Source: Methylobacterium sp. J-048 (GTDB taxonomy: Bacteria > Pseudomonadota > Alphaproteobacteria > Rhizobiales > Beijerinckiaceae). Taken from it: a stretch of 51,182 nucleotides of DNA. Positions 15,921 through 23,982 of the stretch are shown here, in pieces. A program made the translations under genes and the position numbers. Numbering within the stretch: position 1 is the stretch's first letter; each line of letters starts with the position of its first letter. The notes under the pieces were generated by a model, which did not search any database, was not told the DNA's origin, and saw only the letters and a program-made list of their open reading frames with translations. Where the stretch lies: positions 1-51,182 of the forward strand of contig NZ_JAKSYL010000113.1 in NCBI RefSeq assembly GCF_022829515.1, in the 5' to 3' direction.

Positions 15921-17927
15921 ATGATCGTCGAGACCGGCCATTTCGCGCTCGCGCTCGCGCTGGCGATCTCCCTCGTCCAGATGGTGATGCCGGTCTGGGC
16001 CGCGCGCTCTGGCGACCCGGCCCTGCGCCAGGCCGCCTCGCAAGCGGCTCTGGGCGCCTTCGCCTGCGTGCTGTTCGCGTTCGCGGCCCTGACCTGGGCG
16101 CACGTCACCTCGGACTTCTCGGTCCAGAACGTCGTCGAGAACTCGCACACCCAGAAGCCGCTGATCTACAAGGTCTCCGGCGTCTGGGGTAACCACGAGG
16201 GCTCGATGCTCCTCTGGGTCCTGATCCTGACCCTGTTCGGCGCCTGCGTGGCGGCGGCCAAAAACTCCGTGCCGCCGCGGCTGCGCGCCAACACGCTCGG
16301 CGTGCAGGGCCTGATCACCTTCGTGTTCGTGCTGTTCATCATCACGACCTCGAACCCGTTCAGCCGCGTGGTCCCGGCCCCGCTGGAGGGCAACGACCTC
16401 AACCCGCTGCTGCAGGATGTCGGCCTCGCGATCCACCCGCCGCTCCTCTACATCGGCTATGTCGGATTCTCGATCAGCTTCGCCTTCGCGGTCGCCGCCC
16501 TGATCGACGGGCGCATCGACGCGGTCTGGGCGCGGGCCGTGCGGCCCTGGACGCTGGCCGCCTGGTCGTTCCTGACGCTGGGCATCGCGATGGGCTCGTA
16601 CTGGGCCTATTACGAGCTCGGCTGGGGCGGCTGGTGGTTCTGGGATCCGGTGGAGAACGCCTCGCTGATGCCCTGGATCGCCGGAACGGCTTTGCTGCAC
16701 TCCACCGTGGTGATGGAGAAGCGCGACGCGCTGAAGGTCTGGACGGTCCTGCTCGCGATCCTGACCTTCTCGCTGTCGCTGATCGGCACCTTCCTGGTCC
16801 GCTCCGGGGTGATCACCTCGGTACATTCCTTCGCCACCGACCCGACCCGCGGCGTCTTCATCCTGGCGATCCTGGTGCTGTTCATCGGCGGTTCGCTGAC
16901 GCTGTTCGCCTGGCGGGCGCCGCTGCTGCGCCAGGGCGGCCTGTTCGCGCCGATCTCCCGGGAGGGCGCCCTCGTCCTCAACAACCTGTTCCTCGTGGCC
17001 GCCTGCGCGACGGTGCTGGTCGGCACGCTCTACCCGCTCCTCCTGGAGATGCTGACCGGGGAAAAAATCACGGTCGGCCCGCCCTTCTTCAACGCGACCT
17101 TCATCCCCCTGGCGATCCCGCTCCTGCTGATCGTCCCGTTCGGCCAGGCGCTCGCCTGGAAGCGGGGCGACGTGCTCGCCGCCTCGCAGCGCCTGTTCGC
17201 GGCGCTCGCCGTCGCCCTGGTGGTCGGCTTCGCGGTCCTGGCCCTGACCTGGGGCGGCCCGGTGATGGCGCCGGTGGGGATCGGGCTCGGCGCCTACCTG
17301 CTGATCGGCTCGGCCCTGGAGATCGTCTCCCGGGCCCGGGGCTTCGGCTCCGGCCGCACGCGCGACCTCGGCCAGATCGGGCGCCGGGCCATCGGCCTGC
17401 CGCGCTCGGCCTGGGGCACCGCGCTCGCCCATGCCGGCGTCGGCGTGGTGGTGATCGGCATCGCCGCACAAGGCTGGGCCACCGAGGGGCTGGCGACGCT
17501 CAAGCCCGGCCAGAATCTCACGTCCGGCCCCTACACCGCGACCCTCGACCGGGTCGCGCCCCGGGCCGGCCCGAACTACGAGGAGGCGGCGGCCTTCCTG
17601 ACGATCCGGACGCGCGCCGGCGACGAGGTCGGCCAGGTCGAGACCGGCAAGCGCTTCTACCCGAGCCGCAAGATGTCGGTGACGGAATCCGGCTTGCTGA
17701 CCATCGGGGCGAGCCAGGTCTATGCCAGCCTCGGCGAGATCGGCCAGGACGGTGGCATCGGCGTGCGCCTCTATTACAAGCCGCTGGTGCTGATGATCTG
17801 GCTCGGCGCCGTGGTCATGGCACTGGGTGGCGGGCTGTCGCTCACCGACCGCCGGATGCGCGTCGGCGTCCCGGCCAAGGCGCGGGTCCGGCCGATGCCC
17901 AGCGCGGCCGCGGTTCCGGCCGAGTGA
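15921..17927 (+). CDS. ccmF: Haem lyase subunit CcmF (CycK)
   Basis: A 668-residue polytopic protein that reduces CcmE-bound haem and attaches it to apocytochrome c. Many TM helices span the chain. The tryptophan-rich WWD segment is WGGWWFWDPVENASLMPW at about 235-252, and the conserved NPFSRV...GNDLNPLLQD and HPPLLYIGYVGFS blocks precede it. A large periplasmic domain (about 535-625) and a last TM helix close the protein. The ATG at 15921 has AAGGA at 15909-15913. An in-frame extension to 15837 overlaps ccmE and is rejected. The operon would normally continue with ccmH (cycL), but a large inverted repeat follows. Confidence 0.96.
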   Translation: MIVETGHFALALALAISLVQMVMPVWAARSGDPALRQAASQAALGAFACVLFAFAALTWAHVTSDFSVQNVVENSHTQKPLIYKVSGVWGNHEGSMLLWVLILTLFGACVAAAKNSVPPRLRANTLGVQGLITFVFVLFIITTSNPFSRVVPAPLEGNDLNPLLQDVGLAIHPPLLYIGYVGFSISFAFAVAALIDGRIDAVWARAVRPWTLAAWSFLTLGIAMGSYWAYYELGWGGWWFWDPVENASLMPWIAGTALLHSTVVMEKRDALKVWTVLLAILTFSLSLIGTFLVRSGVITSVHSFATDPTRGVFILAILVLFIGGSLTLFAWRAPLLRQGGLFAPISREGALVLNNLFLVAACATVLVGTLYPLLLEMLTGEKITVGPPFFNATFIPLAIPLLLIVPFGQALAWKRGDVLAASQRLFAALAVALVVGFAVLALTWGGPVMAPVGIGLGAYLLIGSALEIVSRARGFGSGRTRDLGQIGRRAIGLPRSAWGTALAHAGVGVVVIGIAAQGWATEGLATLKPGQNLTSGPYTATLDRVAPRAGPNYEEAAAFLTIRTRAGDEVGQVETGKRFYPSRKMSVTESGLLTIGASQVYASLGEIGQDGGIGVRLYYKPLVLMIWLGAVVMALGGGLSLTDRRMRVGVPAKARVRPMPSAAAVPAE

Positions 17928-17957
17928 TGGCCGGGGTTCTCGCATCTGGCGCCGACG

Positions 17958-18244
17958 CTCTCCCTCCCCCCTCCGCGGGGGAGGGTGGGCCTTGCGTCCC
18001 CGAGGGTCGGGAGCCGCGGTGGCCCAGTGCAGCGGGCTTCGCACCCCCGCTGCTCGCTGCTCGCCGTGCATCCCCCCTCACCCCCCCACCCCATGCGGCA
18101 GAGGGGACCACTCGCGGCAGGGGGGGAAGGGGCGTGTCCATGGCCGGGCGAGGCGCGTCGGGTGCGAAACCAGCTGCCGTCGCGCCGCCCATCTCCCGAC
18201 CCTCGCTGACGAGAGGGCCACCCTCCCCCGCAGAGGGGAGAGGG
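17958..18244. repeat. 287-bp inverted-repeat element between ccmF and bchD
   Basis: The arms start CTCTCCCTCCCC and end CCGCAGAGGGGAGAGGG. Each outer arm of about 50 bp contains GAGGGTGG/CCACCCTC and a further matching GGTCGGGAG/CTCCCGACC. The centre holds another G/C tract pair. It fills the gap after ccmF, and its right arm provides the ribosome-binding site in front of bchD. Confidence 0.75.
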
Positions 18245-19921
18245 AATGCGGAGGCGCTTCAAAAAATCTGGCCCGACGCCCTGCTCGCCGCCCGCCTCCT
18301 CGCCACCGACCCGCACGGTTTCGGCGGTGCGGTCGTGCGGGCGGGGCCCGGGCCGGTGCGTGAGCGCTGGCTCGATACCCTGCGGGCGGCGCTTCCGCAG
18401 GGCACGCCCTGGCGACGGCTGCCGCCGGGGATCGGCGACGACAGCCTGCTCGGTGGCCTCGACCTCGCCGCGACCCTGGCGGCCGGCCGGCCGGTGGCGC
18501 GGGCCGGCCTGCTCGCGGAGGCCGATGGCGGGTTGATCGTCGTGCCGATGGCCGAGCGGCTGGCCCCCGGCATCGCGGCGCGGCTCACGGCCGCCCTCGA
18601 CACCGGCACCGCCTCGGAGCGCCCGGCGCGCTTCGGCCTTGTGCTACTCGACGAGGGCGAGGGCGACGAGACCGTGACGGAGGCCCTGGCCGACCGCCTG
18701 GCCTTCCGGATCGACCTGAGCAGCGTCGGGATCGCGGATGGCGACGCGCCTGCCGTCGCCGAGGACACCGATCCAGGCGACCCGGAGACCGACCCGCTCG
18801 GCACGCTGTGCCGGCTCGCGGAGGCGCTCGGCGTCGCGTCCTTGCGCGGGCCAATCCTGGCAGCCCGGGCGGCGCACGCGCTCGCCGCAGAGGGGCCGAT
18901 CGGCACCGACGCGATCACGGCGGCCGCCCGCCTGGTCCTGGCCCCCCGCGCCACGCGCCTGCCCGGAGCACCGGACGACGCGCCCCCGGAGGCGGCCGAG
19001 GCGCCGCCCCCGCCGCCCGCGGAGGATGGCCCCGCGGAGGACGCGGCGGATCCGGCCCCGGCCGATGCGGCCGAGGATCGCGTGCTCGAAGCGGTGCGGG
19101 CGGCGATCCCGGCCAACCTTCTGGATCAGTTGCTGGCAGGCGGCGTGCGCCTCTCGGCCGCCAAGGCCGGACGGGTTGGCCAACCGGCGGCGGCACGCAC
19201 CGGGCGCCCGATCGGCAGCCGGCGGGGCGATCCGCGGCGCGGGCGCCTCGACCTGCTGGCGACCCTGCGGGCGGCGGCGCCGTGGCAGGGCGTGCGGCGC
19301 GCGGCCGGCGAAACCCGCCCGATCGTGGTCCGGCGGGACGATCTGCGGATCCGGATCCTGCGGCAGCGGACCGAGACCACGACGGTGTTCTGTGTCGACG
19401 CCTCGGGCTCGGCCGCCCTGGAGCGGCTGGCGGAAGCCAAGGGCGCGGTGGAGCTGCTGCTGGCCGAGGCCTATGTCCGGCGCGACCGGGTGGCGCTGGT
19501 GGCGTTCCGCGGCGCGGGTGCGGAGCTGGTCCTGCCGCCGACCCGCTCGCTGACCCGGGCGAAGCGCGGCCTCTCGGGCCTGCCGGGCGGGGGCGGGACG
19601 CCGCTGGCGGCGGGGATCGACGCGGCGCTGAATGTCGCGCTCGGCGTGCGCCGGAGCGGCAGCCGGCCGGTGATCGTGCTGCTGACGGATGGACGCGCCA
19701 ATGTCGCGCGTTCGGGGGAGGGCGGCCGGGCCCGGGCCGGCGCGGAGGCCCTGCAGGCGGCCCGCGCGCTCCGCGCGGCCGGCTTGCCGGCCCTGGTGAT
19801 CGATACCGGTGCCCGTGGCGAAGGCGCACGCGCGGTCGCAGACGCGATGGCCGCCCGCTACCTCATGCTGCCCCGTGCCGATGCCGGGCTGCTCAGCGCG
19901 GCGGTGCGGGCCACGCTGTAG
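18140..19921 (+). CDS. bchD: Magnesium chelatase subunit D (BchD), start uncertain
   Basis: BchD is the large AAA+/integrin-I subunit of the chelatase that inserts Mg2+ into protoporphyrin IX, the first committed step of bacteriochlorophyll synthesis. The order is a degenerate AAA+ region (to about residue 270), a Pro/Glu/Asp linker (about 275-315), and a von Willebrand-type domain with the MIDAS motif DASGS from D420 and a later TDGR. Family similarity begins only at IWPDALLAARLL (18266). The only in-frame ATG before it is 18140, inside the repeat. A better ATG at 18246 with GGGGAG upstream is one base out of frame, joined through an A6 run. bchI is not adjacent. Confidence 0.88.
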   Translation: MAGRGASGAKPAAVAPPISRPSLTRGPPSPAEGRGNAEALQKIWPDALLAARLLATDPHGFGGAVVRAGPGPVRERWLDTLRAALPQGTPWRRLPPGIGDDSLLGGLDLAATLAAGRPVARAGLLAEADGGLIVVPMAERLAPGIAARLTAALDTGTASERPARFGLVLLDEGEGDETVTEALADRLAFRIDLSSVGIADGDAPAVAEDTDPGDPETDPLGTLCRLAEALGVASLRGPILAARAAHALAAEGPIGTDAITAAARLVLAPRATRLPGAPDDAPPEAAEAPPPPPAEDGPAEDAADPAPADAAEDRVLEAVRAAIPANLLDQLLAGGVRLSAAKAGRVGQPAAARTGRPIGSRRGDPRRGRLDLLATLRAAAPWQGVRRAAGETRPIVVRRDDLRIRILRQRTETTTVFCVDASGSAALERLAEAKGAVELLLAEAYVRRDRVALVAFRGAGAELVLPPTRSLTRAKRGLSGLPGGGGTPLAAGIDAALNVALGVRRSGSRPVIVLLTDGRANVARSGEGGRARAGAEALQAARALRAAGLPALVIDTGARGEGARAVADAMAARYLMLPRADAGLLSAAVRATL

Positions 19922-19960
19922 AGCGTCGTCGCGGGCCGGGCTGGACCGGCCCAGTTCGGA

Positions 19961-20107
19961 TCAGAGGTGGATGCCGACGCCGAGATCGGCGACGCGCTGG
20001 TTGTGGGACATCCAGGCGTCCAGCATCTCGCGGAACAGGCCGCGGAAGCTCCAGCGACCGGAGGTCGAGGCGGCGAAATGGTGGGTCGAGGAGGTGAAGA
20101 CGATCAT
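19961..20107 (-). CDS. Small hypothetical protein, 48 aa
   Basis: An antisense-direction small frame between bchD and bchO: MIVFTSSTHHFAASTSGRWS followed by an amphipathic segment (RGLFREMLDAWMSHNQRVAD). A weak GGAA precedes the ATG at 20107. The frame extends upstream to 20206 without protein-like content. No family is recognised. It resembles the short basic/aromatic proteins common in methylobacteria, but this is an impression only. Confidence 0.4.
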   Translation of the reverse strand: MIVFTSSTHHFAASTSGRWSFRGLFREMLDAWMSHNQRVADLGVGIHL

Positions 20108-20314
20108 GGCCGGTTCCGTCGGTAGGAGATGCGCGGTGCCTGGGAGCGCCTCTTTGATGCGCCCCTTGCTGCGTCGCAGCAATCCAGTCTCCGGCAGCGG
20201 TGGCATGCGGTTTCCGCATGCGTTTCCAATGCCTTACGAAATACTTCCAACCCAGCACGATAGCGCAAGCGCTGGGTGCGCGTTCGGGTTTGGTGCACCG
20301 CGGGATACAAGCCG

Positions 20315-21220
20315 GTGCTGAGCCCGCGCGACGCGGACCGGCCCGATTGGGCGGTCGAGGGCCGGGATTGGCCGCACCGGGCAGCGAGCCGCTTCGTCGA
20401 GGCGGCGGGCCTGCGCTGGCATGTCCAGGAATTCGGCCGGCCCGAGGCGCCAGTGCTGCTGCTCCTGCACGGGACCGGAGCCGCCACCCATTCCTGGCGC
20501 GGGCTGGCGCCGCTCCTGGCCCAAGATTTCTTCGTGGTGGCCCCGGACCTGCCGGGCCACGGCTTCACCGATCCCCTGCCGGATGCCGACCTGTCGCTGC
20601 CCGGCATGGCTCGGGCCGTGGCGGGCCTCGTGACATCGCTCGGATGCAGGCCCGTCGTGGCGGCCGGTCACTCGGCCGGCGCCGCGGTGCTGGCGCGGAT
20701 GTGTCTGGACGGCGTCATCGCGCCGCGTCTGCTGGCGGCGTTCAACGGCGCGCTGGCGCCGCTGCCGGGGGCGGCGAGCCTGCTGTTCCCCGGCATGGCC
20801 CGGCTGCTGTTCCTCAACCCATTCACCCCGAGGATCTTCGCTTGGACGGCGGACCGGTCGGCAGCCAAGCGGCTGATCGAGGGCACCGGCTCGCGCCTCG
20901 ACCCGCAGGGCGTCGATCTGTACCGGCGGCTCTTCGCCCGGGCCGGCCACGTGCGCGGGGCGCTCGGCATGATGGCGAACTGGGACCTCGCCGGGCTGCA
21001 CCGGACTCTGCCGTGTCTGACGACTCGCACGCTGCTGATCGTCGGCGGCGACGACCGGGCGATCCTGCCCGACACCGCCTTCACCCTGCGCGAGCACCTG
21101 CCCGACGCCCGGGTCGCCCTGATCCGGGGGCTCGGCCATCTCGCGCATGAGGAAGCGCCTGAGCGCGTCGCAGACGTGCTGTTCGAGGAGGCCCGGGCCG
21201 TCGGAATCCTCGAAGCCTGA
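20315..21220 (+). CDS. bchO: Alpha/beta hydrolase, Mg-chelatase accessory protein BchO
   Basis: An alpha/beta-hydrolase-fold protein of about 301 residues encoded with bchD in photosynthesis clusters and considered a magnesium chelatase accessory factor of unproven reaction. It has an oxyanion loop LLLHGTGAATHSW, nucleophile elbow GHSAGAAV (S120), acid in VGGDDRAILPD and His in GLGHLAHEE. The family's start block RDWPHRAASRFVEA begins 18 residues in, so the GTG at 20315 was preferred over the GTG at 20276. Neither has a strong ribosome-binding site. It lies 393 bp after bchD, an unusually wide gap. Confidence 0.88.
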   Translation: MLSPRDADRPDWAVEGRDWPHRAASRFVEAAGLRWHVQEFGRPEAPVLLLLHGTGAATHSWRGLAPLLAQDFFVVAPDLPGHGFTDPLPDADLSLPGMARAVAGLVTSLGCRPVVAAGHSAGAAVLARMCLDGVIAPRLLAAFNGALAPLPGAASLLFPGMARLLFLNPFTPRIFAWTADRSAAKRLIEGTGSRLDPQGVDLYRRLFARAGHVRGALGMMANWDLAGLHRTLPCLTTRTLLIVGGDDRAILPDTAFTLREHLPDARVALIRGLGHLAHEEAPERVADVLFEEARAVGILEA

Positions 21221-21258
21221 CGCGCCCGGCGGGACTGGCGCCGGCTTTGCCTGGGTCG

Positions 21259-21363
21259 TAGAGCGCTCGCCACCGAAGCGGATACCGGTTCGGCGTAAGC
21301 CCGCGCGTTACATCAAGGACTGCGAGTCGCAGCCCGATTGCAACGCGATCGGGAACGGCTCTA
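21259..21363. repeat. Dispersed repeat of Rhizobiales type (TAGAGC...GCTCTA)
   Basis: The element is bounded by TAGAGC (21259-21264) and GCTCTA (21358-21363) in inverted orientation. It contains GAAGCGGATACCGGTTCG, a segment familiar from abundant intergenic repeats of Rhizobiales. It is single-copy in this window, so the call rests on remembered sequence and the terminal inverted ends. Confidence 0.5.
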
Positions 21364-21421
21364 GAGCCAACCGCAAGGTGCAGGACCTGTGACAAAGCCG
21401 GAGCGAGGAGGTGTCGGGACG

Positions 21422-22204
21422 ATGGCGAGACCCGTGATCGGCGTCATCGGAAACGCGCGCCTGCTCGACAACCGGTTCACGGCCCAGATCGTCGGCGAGA
21501 ACAATTTCCGGGCTCTGGCCGAGGTGGCCGGAGCCCTGCCGCTGATGTTCGCCGGCTGTCCGGCGGTCACCGATCTCGGCGGTCTGCTCGATACGGTGGA
21601 CGGCGTGCTGCTCACGGGTGGGCGCGCCAACGTCCATCCGACCCACTTCGGAACCGAGCCGCACCCGGCACACGAGCCCTACGACGAGGCCCGCGACGCG
21701 GTGGCGCTGCCGCTGATCGAGGCCTGCGTGGCGCGGGGCGTGCCGCTGTTCGGCATCTGCCGCGGCTTCCAGGAGATGAACGTCGCCTTCGGCGGCAGCC
21801 TGCACCCGGAGATCCGCGACATACCCGGCCGCCTCAATCACCGGATGCCGCGGCTCGAGAACGGCGAGATCCACCCGGACCTGGAAGTGGTATTCGCCGA
21901 GCGCCACGAGGTCAGCCTGACCCCGGGCGGCGCCTTCGCGCGGCTGCTCGGGTGCGAGACGATCCGGGTGAACTCCCTGCACGGCCAGGGCATCCTGCAG
22001 CCGGGCGCCCGCGTCGTGATCGAGGGCATCGCCGAGGACGACACGATCGAGGCGATCCGCATCGCCGATGCGCCGGGCTTCGCCCTGGGCGTGCAATGGC
22101 ACCCGGAGCACGACGCCACCACGAACCCGATCAACCGGGCGCTGTTCGAGGCGTTCGGGGCCGCGGCGGCCCGGCAGCGGGCCGAGGCGGGCAGCCGGCG
22201 CTGA
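21422..22204 (+). CDS. Class I glutamine amidotransferase-like hydrolase (peptidase C26, PuuD-like)
   Basis: A 260-residue cytosolic hydrolase like gamma-glutamyl-GABA hydrolase PuuD, which splits gamma-glutamyl amides in polyamine breakdown. The nucleophile is C113 in GICRGFQEMN. The catalytic His and Glu are H227 and E229 in QWHPEHD, and substrate-loop sequences GGRANVHPTHFG and NSLHGQGI are present. The ATG at 21422 was chosen. AGGAGG lies at 21405-21410, and an upstream GTG at 21389 would add 11 residues. No other putrescine-pathway genes are nearby, so the actual gamma-glutamyl substrate is open. Confidence 0.9.
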   Translation: MARPVIGVIGNARLLDNRFTAQIVGENNFRALAEVAGALPLMFAGCPAVTDLGGLLDTVDGVLLTGGRANVHPTHFGTEPHPAHEPYDEARDAVALPLIEACVARGVPLFGICRGFQEMNVAFGGSLHPEIRDIPGRLNHRMPRLENGEIHPDLEVVFAERHEVSLTPGGAFARLLGCETIRVNSLHGQGILQPGARVVIEGIAEDDTIEAIRIADAPGFALGVQWHPEHDATTNPINRALFEAFGAAAARQRAEAGSRR

Positions 22205-22213
22205 TCCAGACCA

Positions 22214-22684
22214 TCACCCACCGGAGGCTTGGCGTACCCTGCTTTCCTGGGGCGGATTGCGAAAACTGATCGCCATGCGATTGTAGGCGTTCATCAGGCT
22301 GATCGCGATCGTCAGATCGACCAGCTCTTTTTCGTCGAACGCGGACCGGGCGGCCTCGTAGTCGCTGTCCGGCACGTTGGTCTGGGCGACGCGCGTCACC
22401 GTCTCGGCCCAGGCCAGCGCCGCGCGCTCCCGCGCGGAGAAGACGGCCCCGGCTTCCGCCCAAGCCTGAGCGAGCGCCAGCTTTTGCGGCGTCTCGCCCT
22501 TCTCGATGAGGGCACGGGTGTGCATGTCGAGACAATAGGCACAGTTGTTTATTTGCGAAATACGCAGATAGACCAATTCAATCAACGATGCCGGCAGACC
22601 GCATAGTGCCACGTAAGCATAGACGCCGCCCAGCGATTTGATACCCGCCGGTGAGATGACCTGATAATCCAATCTCTGCGTCAT
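22214..22684 (-). CDS. AhpD-like carboxymuconolactone decarboxylase family protein
   Basis: A 156-residue all-alpha protein of the alkylhydroperoxidase AhpD family. The redox motif is C48-A-Y-C51 followed by H55 in NNCAYCLDMHTR, with the helical tail LVDLTIAISLMNAYNRM. Such proteins reduce peroxides with a dithiol partner, or act in unknown redox roles. It converges on the C26 hydrolase gene, leaving a 9-bp gap. A start ATG at 22684 fits the family length. Confidence 0.9.
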   Translation of the reverse strand: MTQRLDYQVISPAGIKSLGGVYAYVALCGLPASLIELVYLRISQINNCAYCLDMHTRALIEKGETPQKLALAQAWAEAGAVFSARERAALAWAETVTRVAQTNVPDSDYEAARSAFDEKELVDLTIAISLMNAYNRMAISFRNPPQESRVRQASGG

Positions 22685-23157
22685 GGAATTTCTCCCGCCC
22701 GATGCACCCTCAATCCAGGGCGATCGACGACGCTACGCCTCTACGCTGGCTGCCGGTCGTCCTGATCCCACCGATCATAAGCGTTGAGATCAGCGATTCT
22801 CAGCGTCAGACTTCAATGCATTTCCGGCCGCCGCGGAGGCGCGCGCTCCGGCGGCCCCCACTGAACTGGATTGCGGCGGTGCGTCGTCCGGCGAAGTCAC
22901 GCATCCGGTCTCGCAGCATTCGCAAGCGCGCGGGCCGAGTCTTACCCACCTTAATCTATGTTCGGGCGGACAATGAACATTGGTGCAGGTCTTCCGGACG
23001 CAGCGCCGATTCTTCTCGGGAGGAAGCAAGATTCACCTTCTCCCCGGACGACCTGTCGCAGGGGGGAACAGCGACCTGAAACCGGGGTTGCCCGAGTCCC
23101 GAACAGCGGTTGCCTCCTCCCGAGGCACACCTGCGCAGATCTCGAGCCATCGACCGC
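22685..23157. promoter_or_regulatory. 473-bp divergent intergenic region with inverted repeat ATGTTC-N11-GAACAT
   Basis: The stretch separates the divergent AhpD-like and GntA-like genes and is less GC-rich than its flanks. A perfect inverted repeat lies at 22958-22980: ATGTTC, 11 bases, GAACAT. It has the spacing of a dimeric regulator site, but no regulator gene is adjacent. Open frames here lack protein-like composition and ribosome-binding sites; nothing else was seen. Confidence 0.35.
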
Positions 23158-23916
23158 ATGCAGTTTCCCCGCGACGACGAAGAGCATCCGCGTGCCCAGG
23201 CCTTCCGCGACTTCATCCGGAATCCCCCCTTTCCCTGCGTCGGCGCAAAGTCGGCCCTGTCGCGCGGGCGCATGAAGATCGTCGTGGCCCGGGACATCAC
23301 CTCGGGCTGGGACGACATGCGGATCTACCCGGCCCTGCTCGCCTTCGTGGCGCGCTACCGCGAGACCCCCGACCTGTTCCAGAGCTTCGCGGTCGTATTC
23401 GAGGGGCCCGGCGACCTCTCGGAAGAGGCGTTCGAGCAGAATCTCTGGGCGCGGGCGCAATCGCTCACCGACAAGGATGCCTGGCTCGGGCAGCCCCACG
23501 ACGCCCGGGTGGCGGACGATCCCGACAACCCCCACTTCTCCCTGAGCTTCGGCGGCGAGGCCTTCTTCGTGGTCGGGCTGCACCCGAATGCCAGCCGCCC
23601 GGCGCGGCAATTCTCCTCGCCGGTGCTGGTGTTCAACCTGCACGCCCAGTTCGAGCGGCTGCGGGCCGAGGGCCGCTACGAGAAGTTGCGCGCCTCGATC
23701 CTGGAGCGCGACGAGGCCCTGGCCGGCAGCCTCAACCCGATGCTGGCGCGCCACGGCGAGACCTCCGAGGCCCGCCAGTACAGCGGCCGCGTGGTCGGCG
23801 ACGAGTGGCGCTGCCCGATGCAGGGTCGACCGGCGGCGCCGGCCACCCCGGCCGCCGACGATTGGCATCCGCTGGCCTCGCCGCTCGACATCAGCTTCCC
23901 GAGCAGCGGCGCCTGA
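23158..23916 (+). CDS. GntA/YqcI-YcgG family haem-dependent N-hydroxylase
   Basis: A 252-residue soluble protein of the YqcI/YcgG family. The characterised member GntA is a haem-dependent N-hydroxylase acting on a guanidino group in guanitoxin synthesis. Family blocks seen are FPCVGAKSALSRGRM near the N-terminus, the central FFVVGLHPNASRPARQFSSP, then VFNLHAQFERLRAEGRYEKL. Arg-rich positions and conserved His residues around GLHPNASRPAR are candidate haem/substrate contacts. The ATG at 23158 begins MQFPRDDEEHPRAQAF and fits the family. The gene lies 66 bp before a DUF1989 protein gene. The rest of the guanitoxin pathway is absent, so the substrate is probably another guanidino or amino compound. 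Confidence 0.82.
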   Translation: MQFPRDDEEHPRAQAFRDFIRNPPFPCVGAKSALSRGRMKIVVARDITSGWDDMRIYPALLAFVARYRETPDLFQSFAVVFEGPGDLSEEAFEQNLWARAQSLTDKDAWLGQPHDARVADDPDNPHFSLSFGGEAFFVVGLHPNASRPARQFSSPVLVFNLHAQFERLRAEGRYEKLRASILERDEALAGSLNPMLARHGETSEARQYSGRVVGDEWRCPMQGRPAAPATPAADDWHPLASPLDISFPSSGA

Positions 23917-23982
23917 GGCGCTGCCGGATCGCGGCGGCATCTGCCGCGTTTCCGGCCGGATCGAAACGGAAGCGGAGACATC

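Noticed and set aside
15864..18071. A 735-codon minus-strand frame opposite ccmF
   Set aside because: The translation is composed almost only of Arg, Gly, Asp, Glu, His and Gln, typical of the antisense frame of a GC-rich membrane-protein gene.
16634..18139. An extended bchD frame reaching back into ccmF
   Set aside because: The part before 18140 lies over ccmF and the inverted-repeat element, and BchD similarity begins only at 18266.
22702..23079. A 125-codon frame in the AhpD-GntA gap
   Set aside because: No ribosome-binding site, no coherent protein-like pattern, and it overlaps an operator-like repeat.
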